Of a stretch of DNA of 64,000 bases, positions 1-7,591 are shown piece after piece. Source of the DNA: Nocardia nova NBRC 15556 (lineage in GTDB: Bacteria > Actinomycetota > Actinomycetes > Mycobacteriales > Mycobacteriaceae); the NCBI RefSeq assembly GCF_001613005.1, contig NZ_BDBN01000024.1, forward strand, positions 1 through 64,000, in the 5' to 3' direction. How positions within the stretch are numbered: the stretch's first letter is position 1; each line of letters starts with the position of its first letter. The translations under genes and the position numbers were made by a program. The notes under the pieces were generated by a model. The model made no database searches and was not told the DNA's origin. It was given only the letters and a program-made list of their open reading frames with translations.

Positions 1-114
1 CTGCGCGGCGGGCAACACCGCCGCCGCGGCCGCGGCCACGCCGAGAGTACCGGCGACGGCCGTACCCAGTGCGCGACGACGGCTCATCGCGGAGATGAGG
101 CGAGCGGCGTTCAT
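1..114 (-). CDS. N-terminus of a secreted (probable Tat) protein, cut by the window edge
   Basis: The reading frame runs leftwards from an ATG at 114 and leaves the window after 38 codons. The visible residues hold an SRRRALG stretch followed by a hydrophobic alanine/valine-rich segment ending near LPAA. That is the layout of a signal peptide, and the consecutive arginines suggest Tat export. The mature protein lies outside the window, so no function can be given. Two operator-like palindromes lie 143-200 bp upstream. Confidence 0.6.
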   Translation of the reverse strand, partial: MNAARLISAMSRRRALGTAVAGTLGVAAAAAAVLPAAQ

Positions 115-256
115 GGATTCTCACTTTCCGAATCGGCTCTGATCGGTCGCGGGTCGAGCGCGGGCGACTTCGCGCTCGACGGTTGCGAAAGATCCTGTCC
201 GAGAAGCGTTCCGCGGTGTCCTTCCGAGAAAGGCCGTCAACGCCACCGGCAGGTAT

Positions 257-314
257 TGATCAAATCATCAGATACGATCGGCCGCGCTGTCAAGAGTAAA
301 TGATGAGATCATCA
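257..314. promoter_or_regulatory. Paired operator-like palindromes TGATSA-N2-TCATCA
   Basis: Two copies of one short palindrome lie 44 bp apart. The right copy (301-314) is perfect, TGATGA-GA-TCATCA. The left copy (257-270) is TGATCA-AA-TCATCA with one mismatch. They sit in the AT-richest part of the 115-420 gap, between the leftward secreted-protein gene and a decayed MFS transporter. Paired sites of this shape are typical of small dimeric repressors. No regulator gene is adjacent inside the window, so its identity is open. Confidence 0.5.
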
Positions 315-420
315 GAAATTGCCCACCGACCATGGACGACCCGATGGGCATGAGAATCCGGGCTCGACACTGGGGACGACGGCGCGGGTCCCGCCTCATC
401 CGGCCTTGCGCACGGAGGTC

Positions 421-951
421 GATTCCGCGTCCACCCGCCCGCTCGTCGTCGGCATCCTCGGCGCACGCATCGTCGCGGGCCTGCCGGCCACCGTCTGGGG
501 CCGGCGCAGCGTGTACGCCGTGACGGCAGTCCTCCTCGTCGCGTCGGCGGGCCTGGTCCTGATGCTTCTGCCGGCCGAGGCCCGCGCGGGCCGCCCCGGC
601 TATCGGCAGGTGCTGCGCGGCTCGCGGTCCCTGTTCGGTGACCGGCTTCTGCTCTCGCGCGGACTGAACGCGTTCTTCCTGTTCGCCTCCTTCGGCACGC
701 TGTGGAGCGGCCTGGCGTTGCCTCTCGCGGCCTCCGTCGGTTCGGCGTTCGGCGCGGCCGCCACGACCGCCGCGTATTCGGCCGCCGGCTGGACCGGGTC
801 CAGCATTGCCGGCGCCGCCTTCGCGGTCGGCGGCTTCGCGGTATGGGCGATCGCGGACGGCCGCCGGCGACCGGCCGACCGGCGTCCGAGGCGCTCGATC
901 ACGCCCGCCACGGAGCCGGGACACGATGTGGTGCAGACGCTCCCAGAGTGA
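421..951 (+). pseudogene. Decayed MFS drug/metabolite transporter
   Basis: The frame encodes MFS-like pieces in the right order: an A-motif-like region, a transmembrane stretch (YAVTAVLLVASAGLVLML), the central loop (RAGRPGYRQVL), a helix (NAFFLFASFGTLWSGLALPLA) and the typical C-terminal end (AAGWTGSSIAGAAFAVGG). An intact member of this family has about 400 residues and 12 helices. Here the first four or five helices and the block between helix 7 and helix 11 are missing, and no good start codon or ribosome site precedes the similarity. I read it as a deletion remnant rather than a small functional protein. The paired palindromes upstream may be the operator of the lost gene. Confidence 0.6.
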
Positions 952-1000
952 TCAGGAATCGAGAAGCGCCGGTCGTGCGATCGCCGATAACGTCTTCGAC

Positions 1001-1630
1001 ATGAACATCACCACTGCTCAGAGCACCATCGCATCGGTCATCCTGGAGACCCCGGACCCGGCTGCCGCCGCGGCCTTCTACGAGGCCGCGTTCGGACTCG
1101 GCGACCGGCTGCGGGTCCGCAAGTCGGACGCGGAGACCACCGGCTTCCGCGGATACATCCTCTCCCTCGTGGTGTCCCAGCCGAGCACCGTCGACAGCCT
1201 CATCGGCTCCGCGGTCGCGGCGGGCGCCACGACGGTCAAGCCGGCCAAGAAGAGTTTCTGGGGGTACGGCGGCGTCGTGCAGGCCCCCGACGGCGCGGTC
1301 TGGAAGATCGCCACCTCGGCGAAGAAGGACACCGGCCCGGCCACCCGCGAGATCGACGATTTCGTTCTGCTGCTCGGGGTCGAGAGTGTGAAGGCGACCA
1401 AACAGTTCTACGTCGAGCGCGGCTTGACCGTGGCCAAGAGCTTCGGCGGTAAGTACGCGGAGTTCGAGTCGCCGGCCGGGTCGGTCAAGCTCGCGCTCTA
1501 CGGCCGCAAGGCCGCCGCCAAGGACGCGGGTGTCCCGGCGGAGGGCTCCGGGTCGCATCGGATCGCCGTCACCGGCCCCCTCGGTTCCTTCACCGATCCC
1601 GACGGATTCGTGTGGGAGGTCGAGGCCTGA
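1001..1630 (+). CDS. VOC-family (glyoxalase/bleomycin-resistance fold) protein
   Basis: A 209-residue protein with two paired beta-alpha-beta-beta-beta modules. The first starts at ASVILETPDPAAAAAFYEAAFGL, and the second at DDFVLLLGVESVKATKQFYVERGL. Each has the aromatic end signature of this fold (APDGAVWKI and DPDGFVWEVEA). VOC proteins are metal-dependent lyases, isomerases or dioxygenases, or binding proteins. The sequence does not tell which applies here. The ATG at 1001 is chosen because the upstream part of the frame is low-complexity arginine-rich shadow sequence. A hairpin follows the stop immediately. Confidence 0.85.
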   Translation: MNITTAQSTIASVILETPDPAAAAAFYEAAFGLGDRLRVRKSDAETTGFRGYILSLVVSQPSTVDSLIGSAVAAGATTVKPAKKSFWGYGGVVQAPDGAVWKIATSAKKDTGPATREIDDFVLLLGVESVKATKQFYVERGLTVAKSFGGKYAEFESPAGSVKLALYGRKAAAKDAGVPAEGSGSHRIAVTGPLGSFTDPDGFVWEVEA

Positions 1631-1645
1631 GCCGGGTGGCCCGGC
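1631..1645. terminator. GC hairpin between convergent genes
   Basis: GCCGGG-TGG-CCCGGC forms a perfect 6-bp stem directly after the VOC stop codon. It sits 5 bp before the stop of the convergent SRPBCC gene. There is no U tract, as is common for actinobacterial terminators. Confidence 0.5.
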
Positions 1646-1650
1646 CGGAA

Positions 1651-2079
1651 TCAGGCCGCCCGCAACGGAACTCGCAACGATTTGCGCAGCGACGACGGGC
1701 CGACCAGGGGAAGCAGCACGGCGAGGAGCTTCCCCTTGAACGCCCGTGGCGTCCGGGTCAGTTCGACGTCGACACGGCTGCCCTCCGGGGCAGGTGTGGC
1801 ACGGAAGACCCACCCACCACCGGCGCCGAAGAGTTTGGAATCCCGGGTGGTCACGGTCACCGTGTCGCCCGCCGGGTCCCACTCGTAGCGGGCGCGCTCC
1901 CAGGCCGCCTCCGTCCCCTCGGTGACCTCGGCCCACCCCTCGCCCTGCTCGTGCACGACGAAGTGCTCGGCATCGATCGTCGGCCACACCTGCGGCCGGG
2001 ACGGGCCGAAGTCGGTGAGCACACCCACGACCTCGACGGGGCTCAGCGTGGAGATGAGATGAAAACGGACCGTGGTCAT
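1651..2079 (-). CDS. SRPBCC-family (START-like) polyketide-cyclase/coenzyme-binding-fold protein
   Basis: A 142-residue protein beginning MTTVRFHLIST, with a GAGGAG ribosome site 7 bp before its ATG. The pattern of an N-terminal strand, a helix that starts SPVEVVGVLTDF, then strands around WERARYEWDPAGDTVTVTTRDS and a long C-terminal helix (PRAFKGKLLAVLLPLVG) is that of SRPBCC hydrophobic-pocket proteins. These bind or cyclise small hydrophobic ligands. No partner gene indicates a substrate. Longer upstream starts in the frame lie in unlikely coding sequence. Confidence 0.75.
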   Translation of the reverse strand: MTTVRFHLISTLSPVEVVGVLTDFGPSRPQVWPTIDAEHFVVHEQGEGWAEVTEGTEAAWERARYEWDPAGDTVTVTTRDSKLFGAGGGWVFRATPAPEGSRVDVELTRTPRAFKGKLLAVLLPLVGPSSLRKSLRVPLRAA

Positions 2080-2162
2080 GGAAACTCCTCGAAACCGGTA
2101 GGGCCGCCGGCCGCGGGTTCGCGGTGCCGGACACTCATCGAGCATCGCCGCTACCGGTGCCG

Positions 2163-3011
2163 CTACGAATCCGTCGGATGACGCTGCGGTGACGTAATCT
2201 CCATGACCTCCATCAGCTGGTTCGCGAACTCTTCGGCCTCGGTGCGCACTCCGTTGTGTGCCCCGGGGAACTCGACCACCTCGAGTCCGAGCCGGGCCGC
2301 GATCTCGACCGCGGGCCGATAGGGCAGGCACCCGCGCGTTTCGCGGCCGACCGCGAGCACCAGACGGTCCGACACCGCGGCCAGCGCACTGTAATCCGGT
2401 GTGTACGAGGTGAATTCACGCAACTCGTGTTCGATCATGAGCGGGCCGTTGGCGGCGAGGCGGGCCCACATCTGCGCGGCACGCTCCGACAACTGCGCAA
2501 CCTGCGGCGCCGGTTTCATCGCGGGACCGATGCCCGCGAGGAATCTCGCGCCGGCCGCGGCGACGCCCTCGGTGTGGAGCAGGGCATAGACCTCCTCGAC
2601 CATCGCGAGGTGCCGGTCGGCGTCCGGCAGGACGGCGAAGCAGGGTGGTTCGTGCGCGACCAGTCGGCGCACCCGGTCGGGATGTCTCGCCAGCACGTCG
2701 AGTCCGACGATCGCGCCGTTGCTGGTTCCGCAGACGAACGCCGGCTCATCGGACAGATGTGCGAGCAGCCGGGCCACGTCGTCCGCCTGCACCGCCACCT
2801 GCTGATCCTCGGGCCCGTGGGCGAGCACGCTGCGCGAACAGCCGCGTGGATCCAGCGCCACGACGGTGAAACGGCGCCCGAGCACCTCGGCCATCTCGTC
2901 GAAGACGCCCGCGTCGCCGCCGCCACCGGGGATCAGCAACAGCAGCGGCCCGTCGCCGCGCAGTTCGTAGTACAGCGTGGCGCCGGGGACGGTCAGTGTG
3001 TCGGATCTCAT
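2163..3011 (-). CDS. Alpha/beta-hydrolase
   Basis: A 282-residue alpha/beta-hydrolase. It has the oxyanion region LLLIPGGGGDAGVFDEMAEVL, the strand/turn VVALDPRGCSRS, a nucleophile elbow at FVCGTSNGAIVGLDVL (G-T-S-N-G, serine nucleophile), and a C-terminal GAHNG histidine near EFPGAHNGVRTEAEEF. The substrate is unknown. Its ATG overlaps the stop of the upstream TetR gene in an ATGA, so the two are translationally coupled. The hydrolase is therefore the probable target of that regulator. Confidence 0.85.
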   Translation of the reverse strand: MRSDTLTVPGATLYYELRGDGPLLLLIPGGGGDAGVFDEMAEVLGRRFTVVALDPRGCSRSVLAHGPEDQQVAVQADDVARLLAHLSDEPAFVCGTSNGAIVGLDVLARHPDRVRRLVAHEPPCFAVLPDADRHLAMVEEVYALLHTEGVAAAGARFLAGIGPAMKPAPQVAQLSERAAQMWARLAANGPLMIEHELREFTSYTPDYSALAAVSDRLVLAVGRETRGCLPYRPAVEIAARLGLEVVEFPGAHNGVRTEAEEFANQLMEVMEITSPQRHPTDS

Positions 3012-3601
3012 TGCGCTACTTCCTCTTCGGTGCCGGACGGCCACTGCGACAGGGCGCGATGCAGGGCCTCGAGAATGCGGTGCCAGCTGGCGTCGATCGC
3101 CCGGGAGTGCGCGAATCCGCCGGCCGCCTCCAGGGTGGCGAAACCGTGAAATGTGCTGCGCAGCAAGCGTCCCGCGTCGGTCGCCCCGGGTTCGCTCAAT
3201 CCGTATCCGCGCAACAGCGCCGCGGTGAGCTCGATACCGCGCAGCAGGGCCGGCTCTCCGGCGACCTCCTCGGGATCCATACGGATCTGCGTTGCCGCGT
3301 ACCGGCCCGGATGGTCGAGGGCGTAGGAGCGGTACGCGTCGGCGAACGCGAACAACGCCTCGCGCCCGGAGCGCCCCGCCACCGCCGCGCCGATCCGCTC
3401 GTTCATCTCCGCCCCGGCCAGCAATCCCACCTGCACCTGCAGATCCCGCAGGTTCCGGACGTGGGTGTACAGGCTCGGATCCTTCACCCCGAACCTGCGG
3501 GCCACCGCGGACAGGGTGACGTGGGCGAATCCGACTTCGTCGGCGAGCTCCGCTGCGGCGCGGGCGATTCGCTGCCTGGACAATCCCGCACGGGGGGACA
3601 T
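3008..3601 (-). CDS. TetR/AcrR-family regulator with WHG-type C-terminal domain
   Basis: A 197-residue protein. Residues 8-55 form a TetR helix-turn-helix (RQRIARAAAELADEVGF, then LSAVARRFGVKDPSLYTHV). The C-terminal part, with LDHPGRYAATQI, LLRSTFHGFATLEAAGGF and a final long helix, resembles the WHG/TetR_C_33 ligand-binding domain. It leads a two-gene unit with the hydrolase. Two palindromic sites just upstream of its own start suggest autoregulation, and they may also affect the divergent arsenic cassette. Confidence 0.88.
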   Translation of the reverse strand: MSPRAGLSRQRIARAAAELADEVGFAHVTLSAVARRFGVKDPSLYTHVRNLRDLQVQVGLLAGAEMNERIGAAVAGRSGREALFAFADAYRSYALDHPGRYAATQIRMDPEEVAGEPALLRGIELTAALLRGYGLSEPGATDAGRLLRSTFHGFATLEAAGGFAHSRAIDASWHRILEALHRALSQWPSGTEEEVAQ

Positions 3602-3609
3602 GTACCACT

Positions 3610-3650
3610 CCTAACCTAGTCTACTTAGGATGTAACCTAAGCATATTAGG
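3610..3650. promoter_or_regulatory. Tandem palindromic operators CCTAR-N5-TTAGG
   Basis: Two copies of one inverted repeat lie between the divergent tetR and arsR genes. Copy one is CCTAG-TCTAC-TTAGG (3615-3629), and an additional CCTAA half-site at 3610 precedes it. Copy two is CCTAA-GCATA-TTAGG (3636-3650), which is perfect. Their centres are exactly 21 bp apart, about two helical turns, so two dimers would bind the same DNA face. The nearer copy lies 14 bp upstream of the TetR start codon. This is the expected place for an autoregulatory operator. Confidence 0.65.
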
Positions 3651-3695
3651 ATCGGCGCGGCCACATAATTTTCGCCCCGATGTCGAGGGCGATGG

Positions 3696-4076
3696 ATGTC
3701 TAATCAGGAGTCGTCCGCGACGGACGCGGCCGCACCGGCAGGCTGCGTGACCACACCCCGGTTGCTGCCGGTCGTGGGCGCCGAAGCGGCCCACGACCTC
3801 GCGGCGATGTTCAAGGCACTCGCCGACTCCGTCCGTTTGCGGGTGTTGTCGGCCATCGCGGCGCGCGCCGGCGGGGAAGCATGTGTCTGCGACGTCTCCG
3901 ACGGCCTCGACGTCACCCAGCCCACCGTCTCCCATCACCTGAAGGTGCTGCGCGAGGCCGGTCTGGTCACCAGTGAGCGCCGCGCCTCCTGGGCGTACTA
4001 CCGGGTGATTCCCGAAGCGCTGCAGCGCCTTTCGGATCTGCTCGCCGATCAGGCCGGGCTGGGAGTGCACACGTGA
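3696..4076 (+). CDS. arsR: ArsR/SmtB-family arsenic-responsive repressor
   Basis: A 126-residue winged-helix repressor. The recognition region reads DVTQPTVSHHLKVLREAGLV. The metalloid-sensing ACVCDV motif (Cys63, Cys65) sits in the helix before it, as in classical As(III) sensors, and a further Cys17 lies in the N-terminal extension. Its stop overlaps the GTG of the transporter gene. ArsR proteins bind their own promoter and leave it when As(III) is bound by the cysteines. The gene is the first of a compact three-gene resistance cassette. Confidence 0.92.
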   Translation: MSNQESSATDAAAPAGCVTTPRLLPVVGAEAAHDLAAMFKALADSVRLRVLSAIAARAGGEACVCDVSDGLDVTQPTVSHHLKVLREAGLVTSERRASWAYYRVIPEALQRLSDLLADQAGLGVHT

Positions 4077-5170
4077 CCACGACCGAAGAGACCGCGGTCG
4101 TCGCCAAGCTGTCGATTCTCGACCGCTTCCTGCCGGTCTGGATCGGCGTGGCGATGGCCGCGGGGCTGCTGCTCGGGCGCCTCGTTCCCGGACTGGGTGA
4201 CACCCTGTCGGCGGTGCAGGTCGACGGAATCTCGCTGCCCATCGCGATCGGCCTGCTGATCATGATGTATCCGGTGCTGGCGAAGGGCCGCTACGACCGG
4301 CTCGGCACCGTCACCGGCGACCGGCGCATGCTGCTCGCCTCGCTGCTGCTGAACTGGGTGGCCGGGCCCGCGCTGATGTTCACCCTCGCGTGGCTGCTGC
4401 TGCCGGATTTGCCCGAGTACCGGACCGGGCTCATCATCGTCGGCCTCGCCCGATGTATCGCGATGGTGATCATCTGGAACGATCTGGCCTGTGGCGACCG
4501 CGAAGCGGCCGCCGTGCTGGTGGCGTTGAATTCGATCTTCCAGGTCGTCATGTTCGCCGCCCTCGGCTGGTTCTATCTCTCGATCCTGCCCGGATGGCTG
4601 GGGCTCGAGCGAACCACGATCGACACCTCGCCGTGGCAGATCGCGAAATCGGTGCTGATCTTCCTCGGCATCCCGCTCATCGCCGGCTATCTCACGCGGC
4701 AGCTGGGCGAGCGGGCGCGCGGCCGGCAGTGGTACGAGGGGCGGCTGCTGCCGCGGATCGGCCCGTGGGCGCTGTACGGATTGCTGTTCACGATCGTGAT
4801 CCTGTTCGCCCTGCAAGGCAACCACATCACCGCCCGGCCCTGGGACGTCGCGCGGATCGCGGTACCGCTGCTGGCGTACTTCGCGATCATGTGGGGTGGC
4901 GGCTACCTCTTCGGGTGGGTGGCCGGCCTCGGTTACGCACGCACCACCATCCTCGCCTTCACCGCGGCGGGCAACAACTTCGAACTCGCCATCGCGGTCG
5001 CGATCGCCACCTACGGCGCCGCCTCCGGCCAGGCTCTCGCCGGCGTCGTCGGCCCGCTGATCGAAGTCCCGGTTCTCGTCGGCCTCGTCTATGTCTCCCT
5101 CGCCCTGCGTCACCGGTTCCCGGCCTCCTCCGACGCTCCCACACCCGCGAAAGGCCCTGCGCGACAATGA
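4073..5170 (+). CDS. acr3: ACR3-family arsenite efflux permease
   Basis: A 365-residue membrane protein with about ten hydrophobic segments, starting at a GTG that overlaps the arsR stop. Family signatures are visible: a first helix after LDRFLPVWIGVAMAAGLLLGR, the conserved GLARCIAMVIIWNDLACGD with its essential cysteine, and FTAAGNNFELAIAVAIATYG near the C-terminus. ACR3 exports arsenite using the proton gradient. The arsR-acr3-arsC order gives complete arsenate resistance: reduction, then efflux. Confidence 0.94.
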   Translation: MTTTEETAVVAKLSILDRFLPVWIGVAMAAGLLLGRLVPGLGDTLSAVQVDGISLPIAIGLLIMMYPVLAKGRYDRLGTVTGDRRMLLASLLLNWVAGPALMFTLAWLLLPDLPEYRTGLIIVGLARCIAMVIIWNDLACGDREAAAVLVALNSIFQVVMFAALGWFYLSILPGWLGLERTTIDTSPWQIAKSVLIFLGIPLIAGYLTRQLGERARGRQWYEGRLLPRIGPWALYGLLFTIVILFALQGNHITARPWDVARIAVPLLAYFAIMWGGGYLFGWVAGLGYARTTILAFTAAGNNFELAIAVAIATYGAASGQALAGVVGPLIEVPVLVGLVYVSLALRHRFPASSDAPTPAKGPARQ

Positions 5171-5568
5171 AACCAAGCGTTCTGTTCGTGTGCGTGCACA
5201 ACGCCGGACGATCCCAGATGGCCCAGGGCTTTCTCACCCACCTCGCCGGTGACCGCATCGACGTCCGCTCCGCCGGCACCGAACCCGCCGACCGCATCAA
5301 CCCGGTGGCGGCGCAGGCCATGCGCGAAGTCGGCATCGATATCACCGCCGGCACCCCGGCCGTCCTGACGCCCGGCACCGTCCGCCTCAGCGACATCGTC
5401 ATCACCATGGGCTGCGGCGACACCTGCCCGTACTTCCCCGGTGTCGACTACCGCGACTGGCAACTGGACGACCCGGCCGGGCGAGACATCGCGGCCGTGC
5501 GGCGCATACGCGACGAAATCCGTTCTCGCGTGGAACAACTGATCGCCGAACTCGTGCCGACATCGTGA
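5167..5568 (+). CDS. arsC: Arsenate reductase of the low-molecular-weight phosphatase type
   Basis: A 133-residue protein with the P-loop CVHNAGRS (Cys9) and a second cysteine pair in MGCGDTCPYFPG (Cys83, Cys87). It ends with a helix after DDPAGRDIAAVRRIRDEI. This is the LMW-PTP-fold arsenate reductase, which reduces arsenate to arsenite for export by ACR3. The pair Cys83/Cys87 suggests an intramolecular disulfide cascade, but whether thioredoxin or mycothiol is the final reductant cannot be read from the sequence. Its ATG overlaps the acr3 stop. Confidence 0.92.
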   Translation: MKPSVLFVCVHNAGRSQMAQGFLTHLAGDRIDVRSAGTEPADRINPVAAQAMREVGIDITAGTPAVLTPGTVRLSDIVITMGCGDTCPYFPGVDYRDWQLDDPAGRDIAAVRRIRDEIRSRVEQLIAELVPTS

Positions 5569-5593
5569 GGCCGCGCGCCCGCGACCGGGGTGC

Positions 5594-6439
5594 TCACGGT
5601 GCCAGCGATTGCGTGCCCAGCACGATCGCCAGGTCGAGACGGGCGGCGTCCTCGGTACCGGGCTCGGCGGTGTAGACGGAAATGCGCAGATCGTCGAGAG
5701 TCACGAGCAGGGTGTCGCAGTCGAGGGTGATCAGGCCGACCGCCGGGTGGTCGATCGTCTTCCGCCTCGACGGGTCCGGCGCAGGCGGTGGCGTCTCGGA
5801 GTTCCAGAGGTCGGTGAACGTCGAACCCGCCGCGCCGAGGTCGGTGATGAGGCGCCGCAGGGTGCGGTCGGCGGGATAGCGGGAGGCGGTCAGGCGCAGG
5901 TCGGCCACGAGCCGGGCTTCGTGCTCCGCCTGCTCCCGCTCGGAGTGCACGACCCGGGTCGGCATGCGAGTGATGTTGCGCCACACCGCATTGCGCTCCA
6001 CGCCGCGCCACGCGGTGGTGTCGCCCATCAGCGCGTTGTACGGCGCGTTGGCCATCACCAGCGTCCAGCTCGCGTCGTAGACGACGACCGGCGTGTGCGA
6101 CAACCGGTCGAGCAGTCGTTGCACGCTCGCGGTGATCCGCGAGGGCACGACGTCCGGGCCCGGTGCGGCATGCCCGGCCAACCGGTAGAGCAGGTCACGT
6201 TCGGCATCCGTCAGGCGCAGCGCCCGGGCCAGTGCCTCCACCACCTGCGCCGACGGCGCGGTCGCGCGCCCCTGTTCCAGGCGGGTGAGGTAGTCGGCGG
6301 AGATGCCGGCGAGCGCGGCCAGTTCCTCCCGGCGCAATCCGGCGGCCCGGCGCCGGGACCCCACCGGCACGCCGACGGCCTCGGGCGCCACCCGGTCGCG
6401 CCAGCGGCGCACCGTCCGGCCGAATTCCCACGCTTCCAC
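5594..6439 (-). CDS. XRE-type regulator with MmyB-like ligand-binding domain
   Basis: A 281-residue regulator starting at GTG 6439. An N-terminal XRE helix-turn-helix (RRAAGLRREELAALAGISADYLTRLEQG, about residues 22-50) is followed by the MmyB-like domain. That domain has the typical DASWTLVMANAPYNALMGD and the C-terminal HPAVGLITLDCDTLLVTLDDLRISVYTAEPGTEDAARL. This architecture is common in actinobacteria, where the regulator often controls a divergent dehydrogenase. Here the divergent neighbour is a short-chain dehydrogenase whose ATG lies 103 bp away, so that gene is the likely target. Confidence 0.9.
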   Translation of the reverse strand: MEAWEFGRTVRRWRDRVAPEAVGVPVGSRRRAAGLRREELAALAGISADYLTRLEQGRATAPSAQVVEALARALRLTDAERDLLYRLAGHAAPGPDVVPSRITASVQRLLDRLSHTPVVVYDASWTLVMANAPYNALMGDTTAWRGVERNAVWRNITRMPTRVVHSEREQAEHEARLVADLRLTASRYPADRTLRRLITDLGAAGSTFTDLWNSETPPPAPDPSRRKTIDHPAVGLITLDCDTLLVTLDDLRISVYTAEPGTEDAARLDLAIVLGTQSLAP

Positions 6440-6542
6440 GTACTCCAGTCTGCGCGAGCGCGCGCCGGCTTGTCCTGGCCCTGGCAGTCCTACGACAACC
6501 GGACGACTGCCTACGGCCCGGCCCGGTCGGCACGCTGGGGAC

Positions 6543-7475
6543 ATGACCGAAACCGGAACTGTTCTCATCACCGGCCCGACCCGCAACCTGGGCCGCGCCA
6601 CCACGCTGGCGATGGCCGGCCGCCCGGTCGGACAGCGTCCCGACCTCCTTCTGGTCGGCCGCGCCGGGCCGGATCTGACCGCGATCGCCGACGAGGCCCG
6701 TGCGCGCGGCGCCCGGGTCCGCGAAATCGGTTGCGACCTGGCCGATCTCACCGATGTCCGCGCCGCTGCGACGACCGTGCGCGAACTTCTCTCCTCCGGT
6801 GCCGTGCGACCACTGCGCGCACTGATCGCCAATGCCGGCATCATGTCCGCCGACACCCGGCAAGCCACGCCCGACGGTTACGAGACGACCTTCGCCGTCA
6901 ACTACCTCGCCCACGCCCAGCTCATCGGCGATCTGCTCGACGTGTTCACCGTCCCGGCGCGGATCGTTCTGCTCGGTTCGAACACCTATCACGCCAACTT
7001 CTGGCGCAGGCTGCTCCATGTCGCCGAGGCCGAATGGGCCGATCCGCTCGATCTCGCTCGCCCGGCCACCGGCGAGCGGGCGCCGGGCATGACCGCATCG
7101 GGGGTCGCGTACTCCAACGCCAAGCTGGCGATTCTGTACTACGCCCACGAACTGCAGCGCCACGCCGGCCCCGGGATCAACGTCTCGGTCTTCGAACCGG
7201 GCTGGATGCCGGGTACCGCGCTCGGCCGCGGCGCTCCCGCGCCGGTGCAAGCGATCGGCCGCGCTATCGGCCGGCTCCCCGGCGTCTCGACCCCGCAACG
7301 CTCGGGACCGCTCCTGGCCTCGATGGCCCTCGACGAGAAGTGGGCACACCTGCGCGACGGCGCCTTCGTGGTGAAGACCGCGCTCACCGAGGTGCAGCCG
7401 GTCGCCCACGACCGTGACCGCGAGCGCCGCCTGTGGGAGGCGACCACCGAGCTGCTCGAGCGCGTGCGGGCATAG
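6543..7475 (+). CDS. Short-chain dehydrogenase/reductase
   Basis: A 310-residue SDR. The cofactor motif TGPTRNLGRA is at residues 10-19, the D-L pair follows in GCDLADLTDV, the NAG motif is ANAGIM, and the catalytic motif is YSNAK with a preceding serine. It belongs to the longer SDR class that includes retinol-dehydrogenase-like enzymes. The substrate is unknown. It is transcribed divergently from the MmyB-type regulator, which probably controls it. Confidence 0.88.
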   Translation: MTETGTVLITGPTRNLGRATTLAMAGRPVGQRPDLLLVGRAGPDLTAIADEARARGARVREIGCDLADLTDVRAAATTVRELLSSGAVRPLRALIANAGIMSADTRQATPDGYETTFAVNYLAHAQLIGDLLDVFTVPARIVLLGSNTYHANFWRRLLHVAEAEWADPLDLARPATGERAPGMTASGVAYSNAKLAILYYAHELQRHAGPGINVSVFEPGWMPGTALGRGAPAPVQAIGRAIGRLPGVSTPQRSGPLLASMALDEKWAHLRDGAFVVKTALTEVQPVAHDRDRERRLWEATTELLERVRA

Positions 7476-7591
7476 GCGGCAATCCCCGCTCGATGGCGGG
7501 AAACACGTGGTGGCAGGGGTTTCATGGCGGATTCACACGGGCGCGGCGCGGGTACCTGCCGGGCCGCACCCCGGTCGGTAGGTTGGCCGTC

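Noticed and set aside
5569..5593. A GTGAG/CTCAC hairpin between arsC and the MmyB-type gene
   Set aside because: The arms are only 5 bp, one includes the stop codon, and the loop is more than 20 bases. This is weaker than the other terminators.
5609..7417. A 602-codon frame crossing the MmyB-type regulator and the SDR
   Set aside because: It spans two divergent real genes in the wrong phase or strand and has low-complexity basic sequence. It is a shadow.
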